Shown: positions 8,469 through 16,848 of the stretch, one piece after another
Numbering within the stretch: the stretch's first letter is position 1
Layout: each line of letters opens with the position of its first letter
Assembly: GCF_002897295.1 (NCBI RefSeq)
Contig: NZ_BEXF01000004.1
Coordinates: 248,001 to 312,000 of the forward strand
Length of the DNA stretch: 64,000 bases
Reading direction: 5' to 3'
DNA from: Brevibacillus reuszeri
Lineage (GTDB): Bacteria > Bacillota > Bacilli > Brevibacillales > Brevibacillaceae
Notes under the pieces: model-generated
Databases searched by the model: none
Seen by the model: only the letters and a program-made list of their open reading frames with translations
Told to the model about the DNA's origin: nothing
Position numbers and translations under genes: made by a program

Positions 8469-8891
8469 CTAGTAAACGCGTGGGCATTCTGATGCTTTTG
8501 GTACGAAGAAGCAGTGTGCTTTATAGCGACCAGAGTTTTGCTGATCCCACCAGGTAGCAGGGCAATTGCCTGTCGGACGGTAAAACCACAAGGCATTCGA
8601 AGCGGGATGTGTTCGTTCTCCATTAATGGCACGCTTGGCTAGACGTTTTTCTCGATCACGTGCACGCTGATAAAAGTACGGCTTTTGGACGGATTCATAT
8701 CCCCCAGGCGATTGATAAACCATGTCGCTCATCGAACGGATATTTTTAAAGTCCAGACAATTGCCGAGAATCCGGTTCACGCCGACGTTTCCCACCATAA
8801 GCATGCCAAGCTCGCCTTCTCCTTCAGCCTCTGCACGCAGTAACCGTGCAAGTAGTGCCACGTCATTTGCGTTTGCTTTGATGACGGCCAT
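8469..8891 (-). CDS. cwlJ: Cell wall hydrolase CwlJ (spore cortex-lytic enzyme)
   Basis: 140 residues covering one SleB/CwlJ (Hydrolase_2) domain: LLARLLRAEAEGEGELGMLMVG with the catalytic Glu near residue 21-23, then VYQSPGGYESV and ALWFYRPTGNCPATWW. Length matches CwlJ rather than SleB, which carries an extra peptidoglycan-binding domain and a signal peptide; none is seen here. It degrades the muramic-lactam cortex during germination and depends on GerQ, encoded next. GGAGGTGAAGCA precedes the ATG. In Bacillus the pair is made in the mother cell under SigE. Confidence 0.95.
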   Translation of the reverse strand: MAVIKANANDVALLARLLRAEAEGEGELGMLMVGNVGVNRILGNCLDFKNIRSMSDMVYQSPGGYESVQKPYFYQRARDREKRLAKRAINGERTHPASNALWFYRPTGNCPATWWDQQNSGRYKAHCFFVPKASECPRVY

Positions 8892-8987
8892 TGCTTCACC
8901 TCCTCGTAAAACTCACAATTACAATATATGGGCGACCCGCAGATGGGTGATTGACTGAGTAAATTTTTCCGTGGAAGGAAGGGTTAG

Positions 8988-9016
8988 TTGACGTTAACGT
9001 AAACGAAAGGTAAAAT
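8988..9016 (+). promoter_or_regulatory. Promoter with overlapping palindromic operator for the MerR regulator
   Basis: TTGACG (8988-8993), 17-base spacer and TAAAAT (9011-9016) make a plausible SigA promoter. The palindrome ACGTTAACGT (8991-9000), extended imperfectly to TTGACGTTAACGTAAA (8988-9003), covers the -35 box and start of the spacer. It resembles the operator I recall for LiuR-type MerR regulators. The gene directly downstream is a MerR protein, so autoregulation is the simplest reading. Confidence 0.6.
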
Positions 9017-9073
9017 ATGTATAATCAGTTATTTCTGAATTTTTACTAAATATTTCAGGAGGACCTCCAAAAC

Positions 9074-9535
9074 ATGACCAGAGAAGATCGTGGTAGACAA
9101 GAATCATGGCCCATCTCTGCTCTTGCTCACGAATTGGATGTCAGCACCAGAACAATACGCTATTACGAAGAGCTAGGCTTGATTTTGCCTGGTCGAACTG
9201 AGCGGGGGATCAGATTTTACAGCCGTGGGGACCGAGCAAGGCTGCGACTGATTCTACGCGGCAAGCGCTTTGGCTTCTCACTGGATCAAATCCGCGAGAT
9301 GATCGAATTGTTTGCAGAAGACCGCACTGGCCGCAAACAGCTAATGCGTACGATTGAGTATGGGAATCAGAAGCTGGCGGAGATTGACGAGAAGATCAGC
9401 GAGCTCATGCAGCTAAGAGAAGACATTCTCGTCTACAAGCAAAGCTTTGAACAAAAATTGCTTGAAGAGACTAGGAGGATGACGGATGAATGTAGCAGCG
9501 CTACTAGCAGCAAATGGACGCAAATTTCCGAATAA
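9074..9535 (+). CDS. MerR-family regulator, LiuR-like
   Basis: 153 residues. The N-terminal winged HTH (WPISALAHELDVSTRTIRYYEELGLI, read in parts, residues ~13-38) is typical MerR, followed by the RGIRFYSRGDRARL wing and a C-terminal coiled coil (~90-140). No Cys-rich metal site is visible, in line with LiuR-type members that respond to acyl-CoA metabolites. AGGAGGACC lies before the ATG. Its last 50 bases overlap the next gene, an acyl-CoA ligase, so the three genes form one operon; a role in controlling fatty-acid or branched-chain acid breakdown is inferred from this and from the palindrome upstream. Confidence 0.85.
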   Translation: MTREDRGRQESWPISALAHELDVSTRTIRYYEELGLILPGRTERGIRFYSRGDRARLRLILRGKRFGFSLDQIREMIELFAEDRTGRKQLMRTIEYGNQKLAEIDEKISELMQLREDILVYKQSFEQKLLEETRRMTDECSSATSSKWTQISE

Positions 9536-11051
9536 GCCAGCGTTAATTGCGGGAGACGAAGAAGTGAGCTACTCCAGGTGGAATCATGTATCCAACGGCT
9601 GGGCTTGCCATTTGCGTGAACAAGGCGTTGCGCCTGGTGATCGCGTAGTTGTGATGATGCCAAACTGTCTGGAATTTGCCTTTATGTACATGGCCGTCAT
9701 TCGCTCTGGTGCAATAGTGGTCCCGATCAATGCTCGATCGACCGAGGAGGAGGTTCGTTTTATTTGTGCGAACGCCGAGGCAAAAGCACTGGTCGTCCAT
9801 GAAGCACTGGTCCCGGCCGTTAACGAGCTAGTCGAGGAGAATGGAAAGCTCGTGGCGATTAAAACGGGAAAAAGTCAGGGGAATTGGGCAGGAACGGCGG
9901 ATTGGGAGTTGGATGATAGCATTCCCGATCAGCTGGCTGCTCATGGTATCGACCCTGAAGCAAACTGGGCGAGTGAAGACAGCGATGTCAGCATTTTGTA
10001 TACGTCTGGTACAACGGGCCGTCCAAAGGGTGTTTTGTTTTCCCATCGCAGCCTGCTGACAGTTGCCAAAATGATGTCGATTGAAATGGGAATGACGCAC
10101 CGTTCGCGGGTTTTGCAGCTTATGCCACTGAGTCATTCTGCACCGCTACACCTCTTCTTTATCCCAGCTCTGATGCTAGGGGCAACCCAAGTCACCGCTC
10201 TCACTTTTTCACCCGAATTGCTGCTGTCTCTCGTCCAAAAGCACCAAATCACACATTTCTTTGGGGCACCTGTCGCCTATTTATTGACGATGAAACACCC
10301 TGCGTTCAACGACTACGATCTTTCCTCTGTGGAGTTCTGGATTTATGGAGGTGCTCCCCTGTCCAAAGAAATGGCTGCACATATGGAGCAGGCCTATGGA
10401 CGTGACAAGCTGACGTGTGTCTATGGATTAACAGAGGCTGGACCTACGGGAACTTGTCTGTTCCATCGCGAATACCCCGAAAAAGTAGGAAGCATCGGCA
10501 ATCGTGGAGTACTGTTTGCAGAAATCGAAGTAGTAGATGAACGCGGAGCACAGACTGCTGCCGGTGAAGCGGGCGAAATCCGTGTGCGCGGAGAAGGAAC
10601 GATGAAGGGCTACTACAATAATTCTGAAGCGACTGCTGAGACACTGCGAGACGGCTGGATTTATACAGGGGATATTGGGCGTGTGGATGAGGATGGATTT
10701 TTGTGGATTATAGATCGCAAAAAAGATGTCATGATCACAGGCGGAATCAACGTTTACCCAAAGGAAATCGAGCTTTTGCTGGAGCGTCATCCTGCGATTT
10801 TGGAGGTGGCGGTTGTTGGCTTGCCGCATCCGGAGTGGGGTGAAACGATTACGGCGTATGTCGTTTTGCGAGCAGAAGCGGAGCCTGGACAGGATTGGAG
10901 CCAGGAGGTTCGCAGCTTTTTGGGAGGGCGCCTGGCTGATTACAAGCTGCCGCGCCAGGTAGTGGTTCTTCCGGCATTGCCACGCAACTCTAGTGGAAAG
11001 GTGCTGAAGCATAGCTTGCGCGAGTCATATTCATTTCAGGGAGTGGAGTAG
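9486..11051 (+). CDS. Acyl-CoA synthetase (AMP-forming, class I adenylate-forming enzyme)
   Basis: 521 residues. The P-loop-like AMP-binding signature YTSGTTGRPKG is near residues 171-181, YGLTEAGP near 310, YTGDIGRVDEDGFLWIIDRKKD around 395-415 (hinge), and the C-terminal catalytic lysine motif SSGKVLK near 502-508. It would join a carboxylic acid to CoA through an acyl-adenylate. Overall length and motifs match medium/long-chain fatty-acid or related acyl-CoA ligases; chain length cannot be read. The ATG at 9486 has TAGGAGGATGACGG upstream and lies inside the MerR gene in another frame. The next gene begins 2 bases after its stop. Confidence 0.9.
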   Translation: MNVAALLAANGRKFPNKPALIAGDEEVSYSRWNHVSNGWACHLREQGVAPGDRVVVMMPNCLEFAFMYMAVIRSGAIVVPINARSTEEEVRFICANAEAKALVVHEALVPAVNELVEENGKLVAIKTGKSQGNWAGTADWELDDSIPDQLAAHGIDPEANWASEDSDVSILYTSGTTGRPKGVLFSHRSLLTVAKMMSIEMGMTHRSRVLQLMPLSHSAPLHLFFIPALMLGATQVTALTFSPELLLSLVQKHQITHFFGAPVAYLLTMKHPAFNDYDLSSVEFWIYGGAPLSKEMAAHMEQAYGRDKLTCVYGLTEAGPTGTCLFHREYPEKVGSIGNRGVLFAEIEVVDERGAQTAAGEAGEIRVRGEGTMKGYYNNSEATAETLRDGWIYTGDIGRVDEDGFLWIIDRKKDVMITGGINVYPKEIELLLERHPAILEVAVVGLPHPEWGETITAYVVLRAEAEPGQDWSQEVRSFLGGRLADYKLPRQVVVLPALPRNSSGKVLKHSLRESYSFQGVE

Positions 11052-11053
11052 AT

Positions 11054-12862
11054 ATGAGCAGTCTGCAGTCTAAAATTGACCGTAAGACGTACAGCGACAA
11101 TATCCCTCACCCAAGAATGGCCAATGAGCAAAATTTTTACACAGCCGATCCGAATCTGGAGTACTTACTTACACGTTATTTGCCAACCGCGATGCACGAA
11201 TGGGCAAAAAGCCAGCTAACCGAGCTGGGCGCCTATGTTACAGGTCCGATGGATGAACGGGCAGCTTTTACCGATCGTGAGGGAAAGCCGCGCTTGCGCA
11301 AATACAACCGGCTTGGCGAAGACGTTTCCGAGATCATTACGAATGAAGGCTACAAAGAGACCGTCGCCCATATATATGGGGCGGGGATCGTGAGTCATCT
11401 CTATCATCCTGTTCCTGAGCTGGGCACAACCGTACCGTATACGTACTCCTTTCTGATGGGGTATTTGGTAAGTCAGACCGAGCCGGGCTTTTATTGCCCA
11501 GTGACCCTGACGATGTCAGCAGCTTATCTGATTGATCGCTATGGGGATGAGGAGCAGAAGCAGCAATATTTATCGGGTCTGACCACAAGTGATCGCACTC
11601 GCTTGTATGAGGGAGCTACATGGCTGACGGAGCGACAGGGCGGATCAGATGTCGGGGCAAATGTAACGGTGGCGCAAGCAGTTGAGGAGCGTCCAGGAGT
11701 TTACCAACTGACGGGTGAAAAATTTTTCGCGAGCAACGCAGGTGCGATGGTAGCGACTGTGCTTGCGAGAATCGACGCTGACAAGCCCGGAACAAAAGGG
11801 CTGGGACTTTTTCTCGTACCATGGATCAAGCCGAATGGGGAGAAAAACCAGATTCAAGTCCGCCGCCTGAAGGATAAGCTCGGTGTCAATGCGGTGCCAT
11901 CAGCCGAGGTACTTCTGGAAGGAGCAGAGGGCTACCTGATTGGACAGCCTGAGAATGGCTTCAAGTACATGGCAGAGGCATTGAATTTATCCCGTATCTG
12001 CAATGCAGTCGCATCTATTGGGATTATGCGCAGGGCATTGTACGAGGCACAGTATTATGCGCATGAGCGGAGTGCATTTGGCAATCCGATTGATCAGTAT
12101 CCAATGGTGAGACAAATGCTCATCGAGCTTTTGCTGGATGTCGAGGTTAGCAGTGGAGCCATTTTTGATATGCTTCAGGTTTATGATCGCTTGCAATCCG
12201 CCGAAGTAAAAAAGGAAGATATAGCATTTGCACGGCTGCTCATCCCCATACTGAAATATCGTACAGGGGAGGAGGCGGTCGAGGCAGCGCACACCGCCAT
12301 CGAAATTCATGGAGGGAACGGCTTCATCGAGGAATATGTGACTCCTCGCTTGCTGCGGGATGCCCAAGTTCTGACTGTTTGGGAGGGGACCTCCAATATT
12401 TTGGCGTTGGACCTTTTGCGCGTAATGCAAAAAGAGAACGCCCATCACGTCTTTATTCAAAAGATTCGGGAGCGCGCCGCTGGCTGGAGCTACGAATTAT
12501 CGAAGCCGTTTGCGCAGCTCGTGCTAGCTGAGCTCACTGTACTGGAAGAAAATATCGCCTACCTGATGCGCCAATCGCCGGATTATTTAAGCTATAAGCT
12601 CAAGGCTCTTGCTGATCACATGGTCGATATATATACACTTAGCTGTATTGTAAATGAAGCTGAGGATCAGGCGGTGAACCAAGGCAACGTGCGCAAATAC
12701 ATTCTTGCCCGGCTCTATGCAAACAAGCATTTGCAAACGAAGCAGAAGCGAGGTGTTCAGGAAGATTCGCTTCTCGATGTTCACTTTTTCAACGAGCTGA
12801 TGGAGTATCAACCAGTTTCTGTCGAAGCATGGGAGAGCCTGAATTCAACCACAGTGCGTTAG
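11054..12862 (+). CDS. Acyl-CoA dehydrogenase, AidB-like
   Basis: 602 residues, longer than the usual ~380-residue acyl-CoA dehydrogenases and close to the AidB/long-form class. The middle carries CPVTLTMSAAYL, WLTERQGGSDVGA (FAD/substrate region near residue 195-208) and a C-terminal ACAD helical domain with EIHGGNGFIEEY and VWEGTSNILALDLLR near residues 430-450, where the Glu fits the catalytic base position. It oxidises an acyl-CoA thioester, passing electrons to electron-transfer flavoprotein. The gene follows the ligase by 2 bases and is followed by a terminator, so it closes a MerR-ligase-dehydrogenase operon. The extra C-terminal ~130 residues are of unknown role. Confidence 0.88.
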   Translation: MSSLQSKIDRKTYSDNIPHPRMANEQNFYTADPNLEYLLTRYLPTAMHEWAKSQLTELGAYVTGPMDERAAFTDREGKPRLRKYNRLGEDVSEIITNEGYKETVAHIYGAGIVSHLYHPVPELGTTVPYTYSFLMGYLVSQTEPGFYCPVTLTMSAAYLIDRYGDEEQKQQYLSGLTTSDRTRLYEGATWLTERQGGSDVGANVTVAQAVEERPGVYQLTGEKFFASNAGAMVATVLARIDADKPGTKGLGLFLVPWIKPNGEKNQIQVRRLKDKLGVNAVPSAEVLLEGAEGYLIGQPENGFKYMAEALNLSRICNAVASIGIMRRALYEAQYYAHERSAFGNPIDQYPMVRQMLIELLLDVEVSSGAIFDMLQVYDRLQSAEVKKEDIAFARLLIPILKYRTGEEAVEAAHTAIEIHGGNGFIEEYVTPRLLRDAQVLTVWEGTSNILALDLLRVMQKENAHHVFIQKIRERAAGWSYELSKPFAQLVLAELTVLEENIAYLMRQSPDYLSYKLKALADHMVDIYTLSCIVNEAEDQAVNQGNVRKYILARLYANKHLQTKQKRGVQEDSLLDVHFFNELMEYQPVSVEAWESLNSTTVR

Positions 12863-12891
12863 CTTCTCTTCTTTTTTTCTGAATAAAAACG

Positions 12892-12936
12892 AAAAGCGCT
12901 CATTGCCGAGATTACAGCGGGCTTGAGCGCTTTTTT
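12892..12936. terminator. Terminator between convergent genes, probably bidirectional
   Basis: AAAAGCGCTCA pairs with TGAGCGCTTTTTT across a 21-base loop; A-run on one side and T-run on the other suit both strands. Confidence 0.8.
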
Positions 12937-12942
12937 GTCCCT

Positions 12943-13515
12943 TTATCTCATTGCGTAGCGTTTTCGCCGCTTGTTCCAAATGAACCAGGCGACAGCAACA
13001 AGAGCGGCTACTCCAAGCAGTGTTACCTCCAAATAGTCATCCAAAAGCACCTTGGCGTGTTTTCCATAGAAATGAAACAGCGTCCCGATGAGGAAAAATT
13101 TCAGGCCTCGTCCCACGATGGCGAAAAACATCAGTTTGGTTAGCGAGTAGTTGAATACACCGCTAAGCACGGTAAATACCTTGAAGGGAATGGGGGTAAA
13201 AGCGCCAATTAAGACGGCGGCATCCCCGTTTTTTGCAAACTTCTCCGTTGCCAGCACAACCCATTTTTCTGGGAGCAGCTTTTGCAAAAGTGGTTTTCCC
13301 AGCCATTTTCCCAGCATGTAACCGATTGGCGCACCGAGTATTGAAGCAGTGAAGGCAACTGTAGCATATCGGAGTGCAGATCCAGGATCGATCAGACTCA
13401 TCGCAATTTGCATAAAAAAAGGTGGAATTGGACTTATGAACGAGTCCAAAAATGCCATGCCAAAAAGTCCCCATATTCCGTAATTCATGAAAAGTTGCGT
13501 TATTTGTTCGAGCAT
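12943..13515 (-). CDS. VTT-domain membrane protein (YqaA/DedA superfamily)
   Basis: 190 residues with about 5 membrane segments and a DedA/VTT core: SFISPIPPFFMQIAMSL near residue 25, GAPIGYMLGKWLG near 63-75 and IGAFTPIPFKVFTVLSGV near 105. The paired prolines within re-entrant hairpins are typical of the superfamily, some members of which flip phospholipid or undecaprenyl phosphate; substrate not known here. Two ATGs lie 6 bases apart. AAGGAG abuts the outer one (13521) but stands 6 bases before the inner one at 13515, so the inner start is chosen. Confidence 0.8.
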   Translation of the reverse strand: MLEQITQLFMNYGIWGLFGMAFLDSFISPIPPFFMQIAMSLIDPGSALRYATVAFTASILGAPIGYMLGKWLGKPLLQKLLPEKWVVLATEKFAKNGDAAVLIGAFTPIPFKVFTVLSGVFNYSLTKLMFFAIVGRGLKFFLIGTLFHFYGKHAKVLLDDYLEVTLLGVAALVAVAWFIWNKRRKRYAMR

Positions 13516-13884
13516 GAGCATCTCCTTACGACGTTTCCTCTCGTATTCGATTATACAGGAAAGATTCGGGTTTCTGTAGTTAGGTTATGCCTCTTTGTCC
13601 AAACAAAGACCGACAGATGGCACCCAGATGCTGCAAAAAATCTTTCATGAAGTAAGTAACGACAATAACAGATACGGTTGCCGCCTAGGTTGGGTTACAT
13701 GCTTGAAAATTTGTGAAAATGGTAATTTTGTCCCGGTTTTTATTCAGAGGCAAACGGGAATGAATGTAAATAGGATTGGTACGGTTGTCAAATTGTGGTC
13801 GTTTAGTCCTTCGTTTTTTATTGACGCTAGGAAAGATTATCCATTAGTATAGAAAAATAGGACAAACAGCATTGGGAGGAACCC
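13516..13884. other. Intergenic stretch with no convincing gene
   Basis: About 370 bases between divergent genes. Two short overlapping open frames exist, but neither has a ribosome site or family resemblance. Only the promoter at 13821-13850 and the ribosome site of the next gene are supported. Confidence 0.6.
13821..13850 (+). promoter_or_regulatory. Candidate SigA promoter
   Basis: TTGACG, 18-base spacer, TAGTAT; it lies 35 bases before the small gene at 13885. Confidence 0.5.
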
Positions 13885-14103
13885 ATGAAGACATTGGGAT
13901 CGGGGAAAGTCGTTTACTATGCGCCAGACGGGACCAGCTTGCAGCTATCAGGGGAAATTGACGTTCGCGGAGATCGTGTATCCGTGACGGAAATTATTTA
14001 CTTCAACGGACAGCCAAATGGAGCACGGGAAACAAATCTGCCGCTCGCTCAAACCGTAATCTATTGGGAACCAGAAGTGTATGAGTCGATCGGATTCGAA
14101 TAG
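13885..14103 (+). CDS. Small protein of unknown function
   Basis: 72 residues, acidic, no signal peptide or membrane span. GGGAGGAACCC precedes the ATG, a candidate promoter stands upstream and a strong terminator downstream, so the gene is well framed for expression on its own. The sequence (GKVVYYAPDGTSLQLSGE...YFNGQPNGARE, read in parts) suggests a beta-rich fold. I do not recognise a family. Confidence 0.65.
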   Translation: MKTLGSGKVVYYAPDGTSLQLSGEIDVRGDRVSVTEIIYFNGQPNGARETNLPLAQTVIYWEPEVYESIGFE

Positions 14104-14124
14104 AAAAGACATTGGAATAAACAG

Positions 14125-14157
14125 ACAGCCCTTGCCAGCAGCAGGGCTGTTTTTGTT
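14125..14157 (+). terminator. Rho-independent terminator
   Basis: ACAGCCCT / AGGGCTGT stem with a 10-base loop, then TTTTGTTT. Confidence 0.85.
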
Positions 14158-14255
14158 TGGGGATGGCTTCGGCGGACACCTGTGGTATAGCCGGGGTGTT
14201 TGGATTGTGATATCATGTGGAGTGGAATTTACGTATGGTACAAGGAGTGATCCTT

Positions 14256-15362
14256 ATGATCGACAACATACTGGAACGTGCCTTGAAAGGTGAGCGCTTG
14301 GGCCTAGAGGATGGCCTGGCCTTGTTCGCAAGCAATGATATTGAAAAAATTGGGCATTATGCAAACCAAGTGATGCTAAAGCATCATCCTGATCCGATCG
14401 CAACATTTGTGATTAGCCGCAACGTGAACTACACAAACGTTTGTGACACGTATTGCCGCTTTTGTGCTTTTTACCGAGCCCCTGGTTCTCCAGAAGGATA
14501 TGTTCTCCCGAGAGAGACCATTTTCCAAAAAATTCAGGAGACAGTAGATGTAGGCGGAACGGAAATCCTGATGCAGGGCGGAACCAATCCAAACCTGAAG
14601 CTGGATTACTACACCGATCTGCTGCGTGCGATTAAAGAACGTTTCCCGCACATTACCATGCACTCTCTGTCGGTTGCGGAAGTAATCAAAATCGCAGAGG
14701 TTTCCAACATGACCGTCGAGGACGTTCTGCGGGAACTGAAAGCAGCAGGACTGGATTCGTTGCCAGGTGCTGGCGGAGAAATTCTGGATGATCGCACTCG
14801 CCGGAAAATTTCGCGTCTGAAAGGCTCTTGGACGGAGTGGATTGACACGCAAAAAGCGGCACACCGCGCGGGCCTGCCTGGTACAGCTACCATGGTAATC
14901 GGCTTTGGTGAGGAAATGGAAGAGCGCGTACTGTCCTTGATGCGCATTCGCGAAGCACAGGATGAAACAAACGGCTTTAAAGCGTTTATTGTGTGGACCT
15001 TCCAGCCTGACAATACCAACATGAAAGCGGTAAACAACACGCCGGAAGAGTATCTGAAGACACTGGCAATTAGTCGACTAATGCTGGACAATGTAGAAAA
15101 CTTCCAATCTTCGTGGGTAACGATGGGCCCGCATTACGGACAGCTTTCCCTGTCTTATGGAGCAAACGACTTCGGTCAAACCATGATGGAGGAAAACGTT
15201 GTTTCCGCAGCAGCGTGTACGCACAAAGTAAATACAAACCAAATTCTCGAGCTGATTCGCGGAGCAGGCAAAATCCCTGCACAGCGCAACACTCAGTACG
15301 ACATCCTGCGCGTATTTAAAGACGGCGAGATGGCGGAGAGAGATTTTGTCATGCAAAACTAA
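14256..15362 (+). CDS. mqnC: Cyclic dehypoxanthinyl futalosine synthase (MqnC)
   Basis: 368 residues, a radical SAM enzyme of the futalosine menaquinone pathway. CDTYCRFC near residue 62-69 is the CxxxCxxC cluster site. The flanking SRNVNYTNV, GTEILMQGG, LPGAGGEIL and TWTFQPDNTNM-like segments are typical of MqnC rather than MqnE. It cyclises dehypoxanthinyl futalosine to the spiro compound on the way to 1,4-dihydroxy-6-naphthoate. The other mqn genes are not in this window. The ATG at 14256 has AAGGAG 8 bases upstream; in-frame codons from 14217 lack a ribosome site. Confidence 0.9.
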   Translation: MIDNILERALKGERLGLEDGLALFASNDIEKIGHYANQVMLKHHPDPIATFVISRNVNYTNVCDTYCRFCAFYRAPGSPEGYVLPRETIFQKIQETVDVGGTEILMQGGTNPNLKLDYYTDLLRAIKERFPHITMHSLSVAEVIKIAEVSNMTVEDVLRELKAAGLDSLPGAGGEILDDRTRRKISRLKGSWTEWIDTQKAAHRAGLPGTATMVIGFGEEMEERVLSLMRIREAQDETNGFKAFIVWTFQPDNTNMKAVNNTPEEYLKTLAISRLMLDNVENFQSSWVTMGPHYGQLSLSYGANDFGQTMMEENVVSAAACTHKVNTNQILELIRGAGKIPAQRNTQYDILRVFKDGEMAERDFVMQN

Positions 15363-15377
15363 TTAAAGTTTTAGGAG

Positions 15378-15444
15378 CACGCTTTTCTGTCATGTTTCCG
15401 CGCCTGTAATAGGTGGAAAATGTGGCGGAGAGGCGTGTTTTTTT
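15378..15444 (+). terminator. Probable terminator after mqnC
   Basis: An extended imperfect hairpin (CACGCTTTTCTG... against ...CGGAGAGGCGTG) with inner CATGTTTCC/GGAAAATGTG pairing ends in TTTTTTTT. Confidence 0.6.
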
Positions 15445-15517
15445 GAATGTATGATTTTAACAAACGCTTGATCTGATGACTTTCTGCAACCTTCCCGTAG
15501 TTTCCAACCGTTTAAAA

Positions 15518-15545
15518 GTATATCGCTCCTAACGGGACATATACT
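15518..15545 (+). promoter_or_regulatory. Possible SigE-type sporulation promoter before ytxC
   Basis: GTATATC (15518-15524), about 13 bases, then CATATACT (15538-15545), roughly like SigE -35/-10 elements. The match is partial; the call leans on the downstream gene being a sporulation protein. Confidence 0.3.
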
Positions 15546-15575
15546 GTAACTACAATTGCGGTTGGGGGGATGGAT

Positions 15576-16496
15576 ATGCAGACGTTTCGCGTATTGCTGG
15601 AGAATGTCCCTGCGCATTGTGGCACGTATCGCGCCATCGTAAACGAGATGACGGAACGGGTCAACACGGCGCCAGTGCGCATTACATACAAGGAGCAAGA
15701 GCAGGATGGCTACCACCTGTTTTTCTTTCAAAGCTGGTGCGAACAGGAGTATGATGCGCAGACGATTGAATGGGCGAGAGCTTTTGTAGCGCTCACATTG
15801 GCTGAATGGGTGATTCGGGTAAAAGACCCGGAAATCCTCGAGGAAATCGCAGCAGACTTGTTGCAAGCCGAGCAGATTGAAGAAGAGTGGATCGAAATTT
15901 TTCCATACATTCAGCGTATGTGCCAGGAAGATGACCTCTATGGGCGGGATTTGTTGACGGCAACAACACGCAAGGCTAATGTATACCGCAAAGCGTTTAA
16001 TTACCTCGAGCACGAACGGTCGATTAACGTACTCGGATTCGTTCGGTTTCGTTTGCAAGAGCATTGGAATGAGCTGTTTGAACTCGTGGAGGCTGGCATC
16101 GACGAATACTTGGAAGACAAGCAATACCAGGAGTTCGTGGAGCTCCTCCGTTATTTCATTGCTGTTCAGGAAACCAAACAGGAAGTCGTTCACGTCATTC
16201 CTAGTGTGGACAAACCTTTCCACCTTTATGATAAAAATGGGGATCGACTTTGGCTCGACCAGCTGGATGCGGTACTGAGCATGGACGAGCAAAAATGTCG
16301 GGATGAGGACTATTTGGTCAGCGCTTTGGTTACACTTGCACCTGAGAGCATTGTTTTGCACATGGCAGCGGAAAAGCCGGGGCTGGCTCAAACGATCCGA
16401 AGCATTTTTGACAGCCGGCTTACCACCTGTCATTCCTGTGGGCTCTGTTTGGCGCAAAGACGTGTACTTGACGTGCACAATCCGACTAAACTATAA
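15576..16496 (+). CDS. ytxC: Putative sporulation protein YtxC
   Basis: 306 residues, soluble, rich in Glu and aromatic residues, with the family's conserved central region (ATTRKANVYRKAFNYL, FVRFRLQEHW near residues 130-170). A C-terminal CHSCGLC cluster may bind metal. The family is found in spore formers; its biochemical role is unknown. Placement directly before thrS is the same as in Bacillus. Two in-frame ATGs occur; GGGGGG touches the one at 15570 and stands 6 bases before 15576, so 15576 is preferred. The thrS promoter lies inside the last codons of this gene. Confidence 0.85.
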   Translation: MQTFRVLLENVPAHCGTYRAIVNEMTERVNTAPVRITYKEQEQDGYHLFFFQSWCEQEYDAQTIEWARAFVALTLAEWVIRVKDPEILEEIAADLLQAEQIEEEWIEIFPYIQRMCQEDDLYGRDLLTATTRKANVYRKAFNYLEHERSINVLGFVRFRLQEHWNELFELVEAGIDEYLEDKQYQEFVELLRYFIAVQETKQEVVHVIPSVDKPFHLYDKNGDRLWLDQLDAVLSMDEQKCRDEDYLVSALVTLAPESIVLHMAAEKPGLAQTIRSIFDSRLTTCHSCGLCLAQRRVLDVHNPTKL

Positions 16497-16497
16497 T
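16468..16497 (+). promoter_or_regulatory. SigA promoter of the thrS T-box transcript
   Basis: TTGACG (16468-16473), 18-base spacer, TATAAT (16492-16497). It overlaps the 3' end and stop codon of ytxC. Confidence 0.7.
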
Positions 16498-16504
16498 AGC
16501 AACA

Positions 16505-16809
16505 ACAAAACTTTACATGCCTACAAATACGATGAGAAGGACATGGACAATATGCAGGTCGCTATAGAGAGGCGGGCCTAGGCTGGAAGCTCGCTGCGCA
16601 CCCATATGGATCTACCACCTTCGAGTAGCAGTCGGGAACGAAGCATACTTTGCTTTTACTATCGGCTAGCCGGTTAAATACCGTTACAATGACTTGAGGA
16701 GTTTGCTTTCAGGCGATGCTTTTTGTCGACCTTACCTTTTAAAGCAGACTTGAACTAGGGTGGTACCGCGAGAAAACACTCGTCCCTTTTTGGGGATGAG
16801 TGTTTTTTT
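16505..16809 (+). ncRNA. T-box riboswitch leader of thrS
   Basis: The antiterminator T-box sequence AGGGTGGTACCGCG is at 16757-16770. The terminator stem ACACTCGTCCC / GGGGATGAGTGT with T-run spans 16776-16809. Stem I begins near 16530 and a candidate threonine specifier ACC is at 16614-16616 (a second ACC follows in the next triplet). Uncharged tRNA-Thr would pair with the specifier and T-box and let transcription pass into thrS. Confidence 0.92.
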
Positions 16810-16848
16810 ATTTTCTCAAAATCAATAAACAGGAAGGAAGAATCCAAG

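Noticed and set aside
7721-8557. 278-codon plus-strand frame across the YneQ-like, gerQ and cwlJ genes
   Set aside because: Runs through the gerQ terminator hairpin and opposes three supported genes.
13540-13860. Short open frames between the VTT gene and the small gene at 13885
   Set aside because: No ribosome sites, overlapping frames, no family resemblance.
15390-16478. 362-codon minus-strand frame across ytxC
   Set aside because: Opposite a well-supported gene, no start site, composition typical of antisense translation.
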